Assembly: GCA_947455605.1 (NCBI GenBank)
Contig: CANGOX010000001.1
Location: forward strand, 1-64,000
Direction: 5' to 3'
Source: Chitinophagaceae bacterium
Lineage (GTDB): Bacteria; Bacteroidota; Bacteroidia; Chitinophagales; Chitinophagaceae
DNA length: 64,000 nt
In this document: positions 45,082-53,917 of the stretch, in pieces
Numbering within the stretch: position 1 is the stretch's first letter
Layout of the letters: every line of letters begins with the position of its first letter
The notes under the pieces: model-generated
Databases searched by the model: none
Told to the model about the DNA's origin: nothing
Seen by the model: only the letters and a program-made list of their open reading frames with translations
Translations under genes and position numbers: made by a program

Positions 45082-47085
45082 GTGAGCAAGAATTTCAACA
45101 AGGTTACCACTGCCGGTCTGATCATCGCTTTGGGAATCATTTACGGAGACATCGGTACCTCTCCCCTCTACGTTTTGAATGAGATCATAACTGGGCGGGC
45201 GATCACTGAAGAATTGATACTCGGATCCCTATCCTGTGTGATCTGGACACTTACCCTGCAAACCACTGTTAAGTATGTGATCTTAACCCTTAAGGCAGAT
45301 AATAAAGGGGAAGGTGGCATATTCAGTCTTTATGCATTGGTGCGGAGAAGAAAGAAATGGCTGGTGGTTCCCGCTATGATTGGCGGAGCTGCATTACTCG
45401 CCGATGGGATCATCACACCCCCTATCTCTATTACTTCAGCAATTGAAGGTTTGCGCCAGATCCCGAGTTTCAAGGATATTGAGCAAAGCACGATCGTAGC
45501 TATTGTAATTGCAATCATCAGCCTTCTCTTCTTTATGCAGCAGTTTGGTACTGCTTCTATCGGAAAACTTTTCGGACCCATTATGGGTGTATGGTTTGCG
45601 ATGCTGGCTGTGTTAGGCTGTTCGCATCTGATGGATGATATCAGTATTTTCAAAGCCCTCAGTCCGCATTATGCCATTGAATTATTAACCAAGTACCCGA
45701 AAGGATTCTGGCTATTGGGTTCAGTCTTTCTCTGTACCACGGGTGCCGAAGCCTTGTATAGTGATCTGGGGCATTGCGGCCGAGGCAATATCCGCATTTC
45801 CTGGATCTTTGTGAAAACCTGTCTGATCCTGAATTACCTCGGGCAAGGTGCCTGGCTGCTGGCCAATCACCAGAACCAGATCATCCCGCATGAAATGATG
45901 GAAGCCGGGTTCAACCCATTTATCGGCACTATGCCGCAATGGTTTAAACTGGCCGGTATCATTATTGCCACCACGGCAGCTATTATTGCGAGCCAGGCAT
46001 TGATCTCGGGTTCATTTACCTTGATCAGTGAAGCACTTCGTCTGAACCTCTGGCCTAAGATGAAGATCAATTATCCTACCGAAGAAAAAGGTCAATTATA
46101 TATTCCGGGAATCAGTTTGTTATTGTTCATCGGTTGTGTAGGTATCGTACTCTTCTTCCAGAAATCGGCCAATATGGGCGCGGCGTATGGATTGGCGATC
46201 ACGATGTGTATGATCAGTACCTCCATTCTCTTTGCCAACTTCCTGGTAAGCCGGCGCACTTTTTCTTTCTGGATCTATCTCTACCTGATCGTTTACCTTA
46301 CCATTGAAGTATCCTTCCTGGTTGCCAATCTGGAAAAATTCCTGCATGGTGGTTATGTAACCCTGATCGTAGGTGGCGGTTTGTTTGCGGTGATGTATGT
46401 ATGGTTCCGCAGCCGTAAGATCAAGAACCGGTATGTTGAGTTTGTGCGTATGGAACATTATATACCCATGATCCAGGAACTGAGTAATGATAAGACCATT
46501 GCCAAATATGCAACACACCTGGTTTATATGACCAGTGCCAATAACCCGAAAGAAATCGAGCATAAGATCATCTATTCTATCCTGAATAAGAAACCCAAAC
46601 GTGCGGATATTTATTGGTTTGTTCACGTGGATGTATTGGATGACCCGTATACATGCGAATACTCAGTAGAACATATTATCCCTAACGACATCATCCGTGT
46701 GGAATTCAGATTAGGGTTCCGTGTGGAGCAACGTATTAACCTCATGTTCCGAAGAGTGGTGGAAGAGCTGGTGAACAATAAGGAAGTGAATATTACCAGC
46801 CGTTACGAAAGCCTGGAAAGAAATAATGTAGTAGGTGATTTCCAGTTCATTGTATTGGAAAAATACCTGAGTCAGGATAATGAACTGCCTTTCTTTGAGC
46901 GTATTGTGATGAAGCTTTATTTCTGGCTAAAAGAGATCAGCCTTGGTGAAGAGCGTGGCTTTGGGCTTGACCCCAGCAATGTGACCATTGAGAAATTCCC
47001 GCTGATCGTGGCGCCGGTTTCTAAACTTAATCTGCACCGTGTGTATCACGACGGGACTGAAGATATAGAAATGACCATTGATTAA
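45082..47085 (+). CDS. kup: Low-affinity potassium transporter Kup
   Basis: The 667-residue K+/H+ symporter has about twelve membrane segments in residues 1-440 and a cytoplasmic C-terminal domain. The family hallmark IIYGDIGTSPLYVLNEI is near the N-terminus, and GGEFALY-like features correspond to GEGGIFSLYAL here. The frame is open from a TTG at 45025, but the GTG at 45082 (MSKNFNKVTTAGL) puts the hallmark at the normal distance and lies downstream of the candidate promoter. A canonical terminator follows. Confidence 0.92.
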   Translation: MSKNFNKVTTAGLIIALGIIYGDIGTSPLYVLNEIITGRAITEELILGSLSCVIWTLTLQTTVKYVILTLKADNKGEGGIFSLYALVRRRKKWLVVPAMIGGAALLADGIITPPISITSAIEGLRQIPSFKDIEQSTIVAIVIAIISLLFFMQQFGTASIGKLFGPIMGVWFAMLAVLGCSHLMDDISIFKALSPHYAIELLTKYPKGFWLLGSVFLCTTGAEALYSDLGHCGRGNIRISWIFVKTCLILNYLGQGAWLLANHQNQIIPHEMMEAGFNPFIGTMPQWFKLAGIIIATTAAIIASQALISGSFTLISEALRLNLWPKMKINYPTEEKGQLYIPGISLLLFIGCVGIVLFFQKSANMGAAYGLAITMCMISTSILFANFLVSRRTFSFWIYLYLIVYLTIEVSFLVANLEKFLHGGYVTLIVGGGLFAVMYVWFRSRKIKNRYVEFVRMEHYIPMIQELSNDKTIAKYATHLVYMTSANNPKEIEHKIIYSILNKKPKRADIYWFVHVDVLDDPYTCEYSVEHIIPNDIIRVEFRLGFRVEQRINLMFRRVVEELVNNKEVNITSRYESLERNNVVGDFQFIVLEKYLSQDNELPFFERIVMKLYFWLKEISLGEERGFGLDPSNVTIEKFPLIVAPVSKLNLHRVYHDGTEDIEMTID

Positions 47086-47093
47086 ACCTTTTT

Positions 47094-47118
47094 AACACCC
47101 CCGAAAGGGGGTGTTTTT
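47094..47118 (+). terminator. Intrinsic terminator of kup
   Basis: Perfect 9-bp stem AACACCCCC/GGGGGTGTT with a GAAA tetraloop and a following T-run, 8 nt after the kup stop. Confidence 0.93.
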
Positions 47119-47171
47119 ATTTCTACACTTATTCATGTAAAAAGCAGAACTTAGGAAATCAAAACCTGAGC

Positions 47172-47960
47172 TTGTTTGCTGTGATCCTTTATATCATCAT
47201 TGGCTACCTTGTTGTAGCAACTGCCGTTTACCTCGTGCAGGAAAAATTTATTTTCAAGCCAGAGAAATTACCGCAGGATTTTGCTTATAAATACGATGCT
47301 CCTTTTGAGGAACTTTTTTTCAATATAGCACCCGGCGTAAGTATTAACGGTTTGCATTTCTACTGTAAAGAACCCAAGGGACTGATCTTATATTTTCATG
47401 GCAATTCAAGAAGCATTAAAGGATGGGCAAAATACGCGCGTGATTTTTACCGCTATGGGTATGATGTGGTGCTGGTAGATTATCGTGGCTTTGGTAAGAG
47501 CACCGGTAAACGAACGGAAAAGGACATGCTGTCTGATATGCAATTCGTTTATGACCGGCTGAAAGAGAAATATGAAGAACATCATATCCTTGTTTACGGC
47601 AGAAGCCTAGGAAGTGGTTTTGCCACCAAGATCGCAGCAGATAATACACCCCGTTACCTGATACTGGATGCGCCCTATTTCAGTTTTATTAAACTGATGG
47701 AAAGGTTTACGCCTTTTCTGCCACATCGTTTGTTCTTACGGTATCATCTCCGCACCGACCACTGGATCAGGAAAGTGAATTGCCATACCTATATCATTCA
47801 CGGTACCCGCGACAGGTTGATACCCATCCGGCATAGTGAGAAACTGCAGCAGATCAGTCCGCATAAGATCACGTTGATAAGGATCCATGGCGGGGGGCAT
47901 AATAACCTGCCTTCCTTTAATGAGTACCATAACTTCATCAGGGATATTTTAAAGTACTGA
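47172..47960 (+). CDS. Membrane-anchored alpha/beta hydrolase (BEM46-like), first of a pair
   Basis: The 262-residue protein has an N-terminal membrane anchor (about 3-22) followed by an alpha/beta hydrolase domain. LYFHGNSRSIKGW is the oxyanion segment and YGRSLGSG holds the nucleophile Ser (about 142). HGTRDRLIP supplies the acid and HGGGHNNLP the His. The start is a TTG at 47172 or a GTG nine bases later; no ATG suits. The family acts on acyl or peptide esters with unknown substrates. The next gene encodes a paralogue with the same topology, starting 25 nt after the stop. Confidence 0.85.
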   Translation: MFAVILYIIIGYLVVATAVYLVQEKFIFKPEKLPQDFAYKYDAPFEELFFNIAPGVSINGLHFYCKEPKGLILYFHGNSRSIKGWAKYARDFYRYGYDVVLVDYRGFGKSTGKRTEKDMLSDMQFVYDRLKEKYEEHHILVYGRSLGSGFATKIAADNTPRYLILDAPYFSFIKLMERFTPFLPHRLFLRYHLRTDHWIRKVNCHTYIIHGTRDRLIPIRHSEKLQQISPHKITLIRIHGGGHNNLPSFNEYHNFIRDILKY

Positions 47961-47971
47961 TATTTCGGTCC

Positions 47972-47979
47972 TACCTTTG
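47972..47979 (+). promoter_or_regulatory. -7-like element before the second hydrolase
   Basis: TACCTTTG matches TAnnTTTG and lies 6 nt before the ATG at 47986. No clear -33 TTG is at the right spacing, so an internal promoter is only possible. Confidence 0.35.
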
Positions 47980-47985
47980 CGCAGC

Positions 47986-48795
47986 ATGGATAAGAAAAAA
48001 CGCTTTCGCTGGATCAAGCTCATTATTGTGGTGTACTGTCTGCTGGGTACGGCATTGTTCTATCTGCAGGATCTATTGATCCTTCGCCCAAAAGCGCTGG
48101 CTGCCGATAGTGTGTATTCTTTGAACCAACCCTTTACTGAGATCAATATTGACAGGGATGCAGAAACCCGTTTTAATATTATTCAGTTCACTGTTCCGGA
48201 TTCTTTGCGGAAAGGGATCGTATTATATTTTCATGGCAACAAAGAGAATGTGAACCATTATGCGCAGTTTGCTTCCAGGTTTACAGGCAATGGATATGAA
48301 GTCTGGATGCCCGATTATCCCGGTTTTGGAAAATCAACAGGCAAACTCACGGAGCCCATCGTATACGAAGAGGCATTGCAGGTGTATAAAATGGCCAGGA
48401 TAAAATATACGCCACAACAAATTCTCATCTACGGAAAATCATTCGGCACCGGTGTGGCTGCACAGCTGGCTTCAGTGCGTGATTGTAAGAAACTGATCCT
48501 GGAAACACCTTATTACAGTTTTACTTCTTTGGCCCGGCTTTTATGCTGGATGTATCCGATAGAGATGCTCACACATTTCAAACTGCCTACGCATGAGTAC
48601 CTTACAAAGGTAACAGCGCCGGTAAGCATTTTTCATGGCACATCAGATGGTGTGATCCCGTATTTCAATGCGAAAAGATTAAAGCAGGTTTTAAAACCAA
48701 CGGATGAATTCATTACCATTGAAGGTGGAAGCCATAACGATCTGACTACATTCCCCCTGATGCAGAAAAAATTAGATAGTTTATTAATGCATTAG
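47986..48795 (+). CDS. Membrane-anchored alpha/beta hydrolase (BEM46-like), second of a pair
   Basis: The 269-residue paralogue of the preceding protein starts at the ATG at 47986 (MDKKKRFRWIK). It has a basic N-terminus, one membrane anchor (about 11-29) and the hydrolase domain. The oxyanion segment is LYFHGNKENVNHY, the nucleophile Ser is in YGKSFGTG, the acid in HGTSDGVIP and the His in EGGSHNDLT. A TTG at 47977 would add three residues inside the -7-like element and is not favoured. The tandem arrangement suggests duplication. The substrate is unknown. Confidence 0.87.
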   Translation: MDKKKRFRWIKLIIVVYCLLGTALFYLQDLLILRPKALAADSVYSLNQPFTEINIDRDAETRFNIIQFTVPDSLRKGIVLYFHGNKENVNHYAQFASRFTGNGYEVWMPDYPGFGKSTGKLTEPIVYEEALQVYKMARIKYTPQQILIYGKSFGTGVAAQLASVRDCKKLILETPYYSFTSLARLLCWMYPIEMLTHFKLPTHEYLTKVTAPVSIFHGTSDGVIPYFNAKRLKQVLKPTDEFITIEGGSHNDLTTFPLMQKKLDSLLMH

Positions 48796-48831
48796 AATAC
48801 AAATAGTATACTACTGGCTTTATCGATTGAT

Positions 48832-51558
48832 TTATCGAACATTGATCAAAGTAAAAATTCTGTTCTGCAACTTTATGGTTCCTGCATCAATTTTCATTCT
48901 GATATCGATGGCTTCACCAGAAGCAACCGTGGCGATGCCTTGAAGTGATACCTCACCTAAATTCAAAGTGCTGACTCTTGATCTTTCTGAGAAAGGTAGT
49001 AAAACACCGTTTTGATAAATACCAAAGACCGCTGTTGTACTGCTTGCCACATTACTTGGCGGATAAATGTTTCCGTTCACAGTAGATGTTTCAAAGCCTG
49101 AAATGGTTCCGGAATTAGTTCCTATGTCACCGTTTATATTTGACACACCAAGGTTCGTTACATTTCCCATAGAAGTAAATATTGCAAAGGTTGAAATTGT
49201 GTTTAAAATAGAGGAGCAACCTGTTGGTATTATCATGACAGATGCTCCCAAAGAAATTGCTCCTACATTAGACAATAATCTTCCTTCGAGGTTGGTATTA
49301 TCAATGGTAACGGCTCCATTATTAGACAGCAGGGTTCCTTTTATTATTGAAGCAGCACCTGTAGATATTGCACCTTCAGCTACCCAATAAACATTACATA
49401 CAGAAGCTCTATTTATTAATGTAATATTAGTACTAACCGCTGTACTAAATGCACCTCCAAATCTGAAAACAAATTCAGCATTGGGATTACCTTCTCCATC
49501 CAATATCAGATTGCCTCCGGCAGTACATGCACCTGCGTTGGAATAAACCCCTGCAGTAAGTGTTTCACCTCCACCAAAAGCCGGCACATGTGAAGCGTTA
49601 GTGACAGTTTTAGCCATCAATTGATTATACGCTGTTCTCAAATCTATTTTAGCCTGTCCGGTTCGATCAGAAGCTGAAAGTGTATACTGACTATTAAATG
49701 ATACTGCATATTTTCCTGCCGGAGGTGATAAAGTCATGCCGGTAGCCACTACCGCTGTGGCAGACGTAGTAGTTATTTCTGTACCTGCAGAAATTGATTG
49801 TGATGCACTTGGGTTTGCTAATACAAATTCAGTAGTAGCCAATTGTGTTGTATTGTTTCCAATCGCTGCCGTTGGTGCCAATGGGATATCTGTGAATCGG
49901 GGCGATGCAGAAAACACAGCACTACCAGTGCCTGATCCATCTGTTAATGATTGCAATAATTGTGCGGAGCTGATACTTGCAGCAGCTGTGCCATATAAGG
50001 TTCCGACTGCCGGTAACGTTACTGATGTTGCTGCAGTTGTAATTAATGTTGCTGAGAAAGGGCCTGGCAAATTAATTGATGCAGCATTATTATTGGCAAC
50101 TCCCGTTCCTCCGTTCATTGGCAAAATGATTCCTGAAACATTCAAAGCCGATCCGGTGGTATTTTGATTTAAGACAGGAAAATCGCTTGCAACGGCAATA
50201 GAAGGTATACCTGTTAGTGTAGTGTTTTTTAAGACACCGGATATTAATGACGATAAGGATATGCCATTAATTTTATCTACTACCGTTGCATTTTGATTTC
50301 CGGTTACATCTCCAGAAAAAGTTCCGGTAAATGATCCGGCTGCACCGGTAAGTCCTGTTAATCCTATCGCTCCATTCAATCCATCAACACCATTTATCCC
50401 ATTCGTCCCTGTCAGTCCATTCGTTCCCGCTAAACCTGTTAGTCCTATCACTCCATTCAATCCATCAACACCATTGATCCCATTCGTTCCTGTCAGTCCA
50501 TTCGTTCCCGCTAAACCTGTTAGTCCTATCACTCCATTCAATCCATCAACACCATTGATCCCATTCGTTCCTGTCAGTCCATTCGTTCCCGCTAAACCTG
50601 TTAATCCTATCGCTCCATTCAATCCATCAACACCATTGTTTCCATTGATCCCATTCGTTCCTGTCAGTCCATTCGTTCCCGCTAAACCTGTTAACCCTAT
50701 CGCTCCATTCAATCCATCAACACCATTGTTTCCATTGATCCCATTCGTTCCTGTCAGTCCATTCGTTCCCGCTAAACCTGTTAATCCAATCGCTCCACTG
50801 GGTCCATCGATTCCTTTTGCTCCATTATTGCCAATCCCGCCAGACAAACCAATATCGCCTTGTAAACCTTTCAATCCCTGCTCACCTAAATTACCTTTGG
50901 ATGCATCAAGTCTTATTTCCCAATAGGAAGAAGAACTGCTACCATTAATTTCATTAATAGACAGCTCCAATGAACCTGTTTCTTTATTATAAGCAATCAT
51001 TCTTCCATGAAAATGATTACCGGTACTATTCGAAACAATCAGATAACCCAGGGTTGCAAAAGATAAATCTTTGGTCATGCTGATAGAAATATTACTCCCT
51101 AGTACTAAAGTTGACAAGTTGATCATGTCATTAGAACTGCCCAAAAAATCGTTTACCACTCCGTTTAACGCAAATAATGCATAAGGCACACTCAACATTT
51201 CGCTGGTGCCTACTATTGTGTAATCCGTTCCGCCATTGGGATCGGTTTCAATTTTAATAAAGTATGGGCCGTTTGACCAATCTATTTGTATGAAACTACC
51301 TGCTACTGCGATACCTGCCCCTATTTGCATACTCACCAAACCATTGGCATTCGTGGTTCTGTTTTGCTTTTCAACATAAACCGCCACACCCGTTGAAAAA
51401 CCCTGCAGAATACTAACCTGCATACTAACCGGTTTTAAACCAACTAAAGAATTATCACTATTTCGGATAACTGCCTGATAACTCATTTTTTGGGGCACTT
51501 GTGCAAACGCAGGATGTGATAGAAATACAACAAATCCGATGCAGAATAATATTTTCAT
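48832..51558 (-). CDS. Secreted collagen-like protein with DUF3494 (ice-binding-like) domain
   Basis: The 908-residue protein has a signal peptide (about 1-19) and a Bacteroidota adhesin-type N-terminal domain (about 20-135, QKMSYQAVIRNSDNSL... SVPYALFAL). A collagen-like Gly-x-y tract (about 226-405) is followed by a spacer and a DUF3494 domain (about 586-783) with TAYNQLMAK, GGETLTAGVY and NVYWVAEGAIS. A further stretch (about 790-845) resembles the N-terminal half of DUF3494, so the domain order looks permuted. DUF3494 proteins include ice-binding and adhesion proteins. Ice binding here is unproven. No T9SS sorting domain is seen at the C-terminus. The upstream T9SS type A gene ends 2 nt before it. 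Confidence 0.85.
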   Translation of the reverse strand: MKILFCIGFVVFLSHPAFAQVPQKMSYQAVIRNSDNSLVGLKPVSMQVSILQGFSTGVAVYVEKQNRTTNANGLVSMQIGAGIAVAGSFIQIDWSNGPYFIKIETDPNGGTDYTIVGTSEMLSVPYALFALNGVVNDFLGSSNDMINLSTLVLGSNISISMTKDLSFATLGYLIVSNSTGNHFHGRMIAYNKETGSLELSINEINGSSSSSYWEIRLDASKGNLGEQGLKGLQGDIGLSGGIGNNGAKGIDGPSGAIGLTGLAGTNGLTGTNGINGNNGVDGLNGAIGLTGLAGTNGLTGTNGINGNNGVDGLNGAIGLTGLAGTNGLTGTNGINGVDGLNGVIGLTGLAGTNGLTGTNGINGVDGLNGVIGLTGLAGTNGLTGTNGINGVDGLNGAIGLTGLTGAAGSFTGTFSGDVTGNQNATVVDKINGISLSSLISGVLKNTTLTGIPSIAVASDFPVLNQNTTGSALNVSGIILPMNGGTGVANNNAASINLPGPFSATLITTAATSVTLPAVGTLYGTAAASISSAQLLQSLTDGSGTGSAVFSASPRFTDIPLAPTAAIGNNTTQLATTEFVLANPSASQSISAGTEITTTSATAVVATGMTLSPPAGKYAVSFNSQYTLSASDRTGQAKIDLRTAYNQLMAKTVTNASHVPAFGGGETLTAGVYSNAGACTAGGNLILDGEGNPNAEFVFRFGGAFSTAVSTNITLINRASVCNVYWVAEGAISTGAASIIKGTLLSNNGAVTIDNTNLEGRLLSNVGAISLGASVMIIPTGCSSILNTISTFAIFTSMGNVTNLGVSNINGDIGTNSGTISGFETSTVNGNIYPPSNVASSTTAVFGIYQNGVLLPFSERSRVSTLNLGEVSLQGIATVASGEAIDIRMKIDAGTIKLQNRIFTLINVR
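50351..50800 (-). repeat. Minisatellite encoding the collagen-like tract
   Basis: Five to six tandem units of 81 or 90 nt encode a 27- or 30-residue block of Gly-x-y triplets; the 90-nt units carry an extra GNN triplet. Units are nearly identical in DNA, so copy number can change by recombination or slippage in frame. Confidence 0.93.
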
Positions 51559-51560
51559 TT

Positions 51561-52028
51561 TCAGTTAATTTTTATGGTTTTGAAGGATACTGTTTTCTTC
51601 ACATGTGTAACTCTTAATATATACATGGCGGCAGCATATTTTTTCATTCCTATTACTATCTGGTTACCGGAAGTAATGCTGCTTTCAAGCAGCATTCCAT
51701 CAATAGTGAATAATTGAAACATTATTCCCGATCCTACCGGATCCATTACCTGAATATGAAGTTGATTCATTACAGGATTTGGCCAAATAGTAATACTGAT
51801 CTTATCATCAACTATGTCGATCAACTTATCATATACCTGTTGCAGGCCTTCGGATATATTCATGGTATTTCCGAAACTGATATAATCGATCTGGCCAATT
51901 GTGAAACTAACACTACCGGAAATACCCGAAATGTCACCGCCTGTGACAACCTCACCTTGTTGTGAAAAAGCAGATTGGCTTTGAAGGAGAAGAAAGCAAA
52001 AGAGCAATATGACAATATTACTTCTCAT
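51561..52028 (-). CDS. Small T9SS type A sorting-domain protein
   Basis: From the ATG at 52028 this is 155 residues with a signal peptide (ending SAFSQ). A short beta segment common in T9SS cargo follows (GGDISGISGSVSFTIGQIDY). The C-terminal type A sorting domain has WPNPVMNQLHIQV, GMLLESS and YILRV near the end. It is expected to cross the outer membrane by the Por system. There is almost no other domain, so it may be a minimal cargo or a surface partner of the collagen-like protein encoded 2 nt downstream. The upstream ATG at 52073 gives a signal peptide with an unlikely 15-residue extension. Confidence 0.85.
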   Translation of the reverse strand: MRSNIVILLFCFLLLQSQSAFSQQGEVVTGGDISGISGSVSFTIGQIDYISFGNTMNISEGLQQVYDKLIDIVDDKISITIWPNPVMNQLHIQVMDPVGSGIMFQLFTIDGMLLESSITSGNQIVIGMKKYAAAMYILRVTHVKKTVSFKTIKIN

Positions 52029-52307
52029 ATTAATTTTAACTAATTGATTACCGAAGAGTATATTGGAATACAATCCACATAATACATGGCCATATCCCGA
52101 ACTGAGAAAAGTAAATACTTATGATTGCTTAAAAAGAGTTTCCTGATAAACAAGAAAAAACAGGATCATTTGATACAAAGAATGCAGTAGTAGTCTTTAT
52201 TTTCCGTAAAGTAGTCTTTAAATTCAGCGAAGTATATGACCATGGTCATGTTTCCGCTTCTACATAATCAATTCGTTCAATTAATCGGTGAATACAGCTC
52301 TGATATA

Positions 52308-52793
52308 TTAAAATATGAGAGGTGCAGTAATTCCAACCCAGAATTGAAAATATTCTTCCACCCGGCAACTTACCGGGATACCATTTTGCAAAGCCGGTTT
52401 CCAGAAACCCATTTTACGAAGCATTTGTTTGATGGCTTTTTCGTAATACCATTCATCCTGTAAAAAATAATTGACCGTTTTGGCATTACGGCTTTGTGCA
52501 TAACGGGTGGTAGCGATCCGGATAAAATGAGGTTCTGTGATCAATCCATACTTATCAATCACAAAAGAAAAATAGACACGGAAGTATTTTAAAGTATCTC
52601 CGTTCGAAATGGCTTTGGGTAACAGGCTGTCCATACCCGGAAAATGATGGAAATAATACCGGCCGGCAGAATCATCACCCATTGGATAAACGGGTGGTTT
52701 CTGTACATAGCGGGCTTCAAAAACGTGGTCGTTTCTCTGTCCGAAAACAGTTGATGATGTACTCAGTATCAGCATGATCACAAAGAGTTTCAT
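52308..52793 (-). CDS. Secreted TonB C-terminal-domain-like protein
   Basis: The protein is about 161 residues from the ATG at 52793 (MKLFVIMLILSTSSTVFGQ, signal peptide). The C-terminal part fits a TonB_C-like beta-alpha-beta pattern: VYFSFVIDKYGLITEPHFIRI, then a helix and MGFWKPALQNGIPVSCRVE. There is no N-terminal membrane anchor or Pro-rich spacer, so it is not a classical energy transducer. Such short forms are frequent in Bacteroidota and of unknown role. ATGs at 52799 and 52838 are possible. It does not form an obvious operon. Confidence 0.65.
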   Translation of the reverse strand: MKLFVIMLILSTSSTVFGQRNDHVFEARYVQKPPVYPMGDDSAGRYYFHHFPGMDSLLPKAISNGDTLKYFRVYFSFVIDKYGLITEPHFIRIATTRYAQSRNAKTVNYFLQDEWYYEKAIKQMLRKMGFWKPALQNGIPVSCRVEEYFQFWVGITAPLIF

Positions 52794-52852
52794 ATACATG
52801 CATGTTGAATATGCAAGTACAGAAATACCGGAATCCAAAAATCAGGTATTTA

Positions 52853-53788
52853 TCACACGGGTATCACGTATTTGTTTTTGTTGGCAAGGGTCTTTTCGGG
52901 GATGGAGGCGATGATCTCTTCTCTGAGGATCTCGATCAGACGCTTTTTTACAAAATCGCGATGCACCACAATACTTACTTCGCGCATGGGTGCGGGGCGT
53001 TTAAAATAACGGATCTGGTTCAGCTGTTTTTGCGTCATACCCAGGGTAGCCAGTTCAGGAAGGATAGTAATACCATCGTTCATATCCACCATTCTGCGGA
53101 GTGTTTCAATACTGCCCGCTTCATATTCAAAATGCCCCGATTCTTTTCCGGCTTTCCGCAATTCGCATAAGTTTACGATCTGGCTGCGAAAACAATGCCC
53201 TTCTTCCAGGAGCCATAATTTATCCGGGTCAATATCCTGGGGCAGCATATAGGTCTTTTTATAAGCAGCATTCTTTTTAGATACATAAGCCAGTAATTCC
53301 TCGTAAAACAACACGTGTTCTTTGATACCCGGTTCCAGTAAAGGCGTAACCAGTATGGCCATATCTACTTTACCGGAGCGCAGTTGTGCCAAAATATGCT
53401 CGGTGGTCAGTTCATTGATCACCAATCGCACTAAAGGATATTTATCAGTGAATTGCTGCACAAACAAGGGCAGAAGATAAGGTGCCAATGTAGGAATGAT
53501 CGCGATCTTAAGCTCACCGGTGATCATTCCTTTTTTGCGATGCACCATTTCATCCAGCACATTTTTTTCGGCAATGATCTTTCTGGCCTGCTCTATCAGT
53601 TCTGCCCCCAGCTCGGTGGCAATTACGGGTTGTTTACTCCGGTCGAATATTTTCACACCCAGTTCCTCCTCGGCTTTATGGATCTGCATACTCAATGTAG
53701 GCTGCGATACAAAACAATGCTTGGCAGCAGATGCGAAGTGCCTGAATGTGTCTACAGCAATGATATATTGTAACTGAACAAAGGTCAT
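52853..53788 (-). CDS. oxyR: Peroxide-sensing LysR-type regulator OxyR
   Basis: The 311-residue LysR regulator has an N-terminal winged HTH (about 1-60, with HFASAAKHCFVSQPTLSMQI) and a C-terminal sensor domain. The redox pair is visible: LLEEGHCFRSQIVNLC has two Cys separated by eight residues, as in E. coli OxyR Cys199/Cys208. The following SIETLRRMVDMNDGITILP also matches. It should activate catalase/peroxidase genes when oxidised. No such gene is adjacent. It is divergent from the GntP permease gene over 129 nt, so it could regulate it, but this is not shown. Confidence 0.92.
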   Translation of the reverse strand: MTFVQLQYIIAVDTFRHFASAAKHCFVSQPTLSMQIHKAEEELGVKIFDRSKQPVIATELGAELIEQARKIIAEKNVLDEMVHRKKGMITGELKIAIIPTLAPYLLPLFVQQFTDKYPLVRLVINELTTEHILAQLRSGKVDMAILVTPLLEPGIKEHVLFYEELLAYVSKKNAAYKKTYMLPQDIDPDKLWLLEEGHCFRSQIVNLCELRKAGKESGHFEYEAGSIETLRRMVDMNDGITILPELATLGMTQKQLNQIRYFKRPAPMREVSIVVHRDFVKKRLIEILREEIIASIPEKTLANKNKYVIPV

Positions 53789-53917
53789 GTTGATAGATTT
53801 TATCTATAGGAGTGTAAATTTAATCAGTTTGGCTGATGATGTGAAATGAACCCGTTTTCCGGCCTTCCGGGAATTCCCAAACCAGCTGTTTTTGGGTGAT
53901 TTTTTCATTTATCTTTA

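Noticed and set aside
50351-50800. CRISPR or non-coding satellite
   Set aside because: Units translate into Gly-x-y triplets in the frame of the 908-residue protein; it is a coding minisatellite.
50474-50926. Pro-rich open frame on the plus strand
   Set aside because: It is the antisense reading of the collagen-like tract; the Pro pattern mirrors the Gly codons.
48832-51558. Claim that the organism is cold-adapted
   Set aside because: DUF3494 domains also occur in adhesion proteins, and nothing else in the window speaks of cold adaptation.
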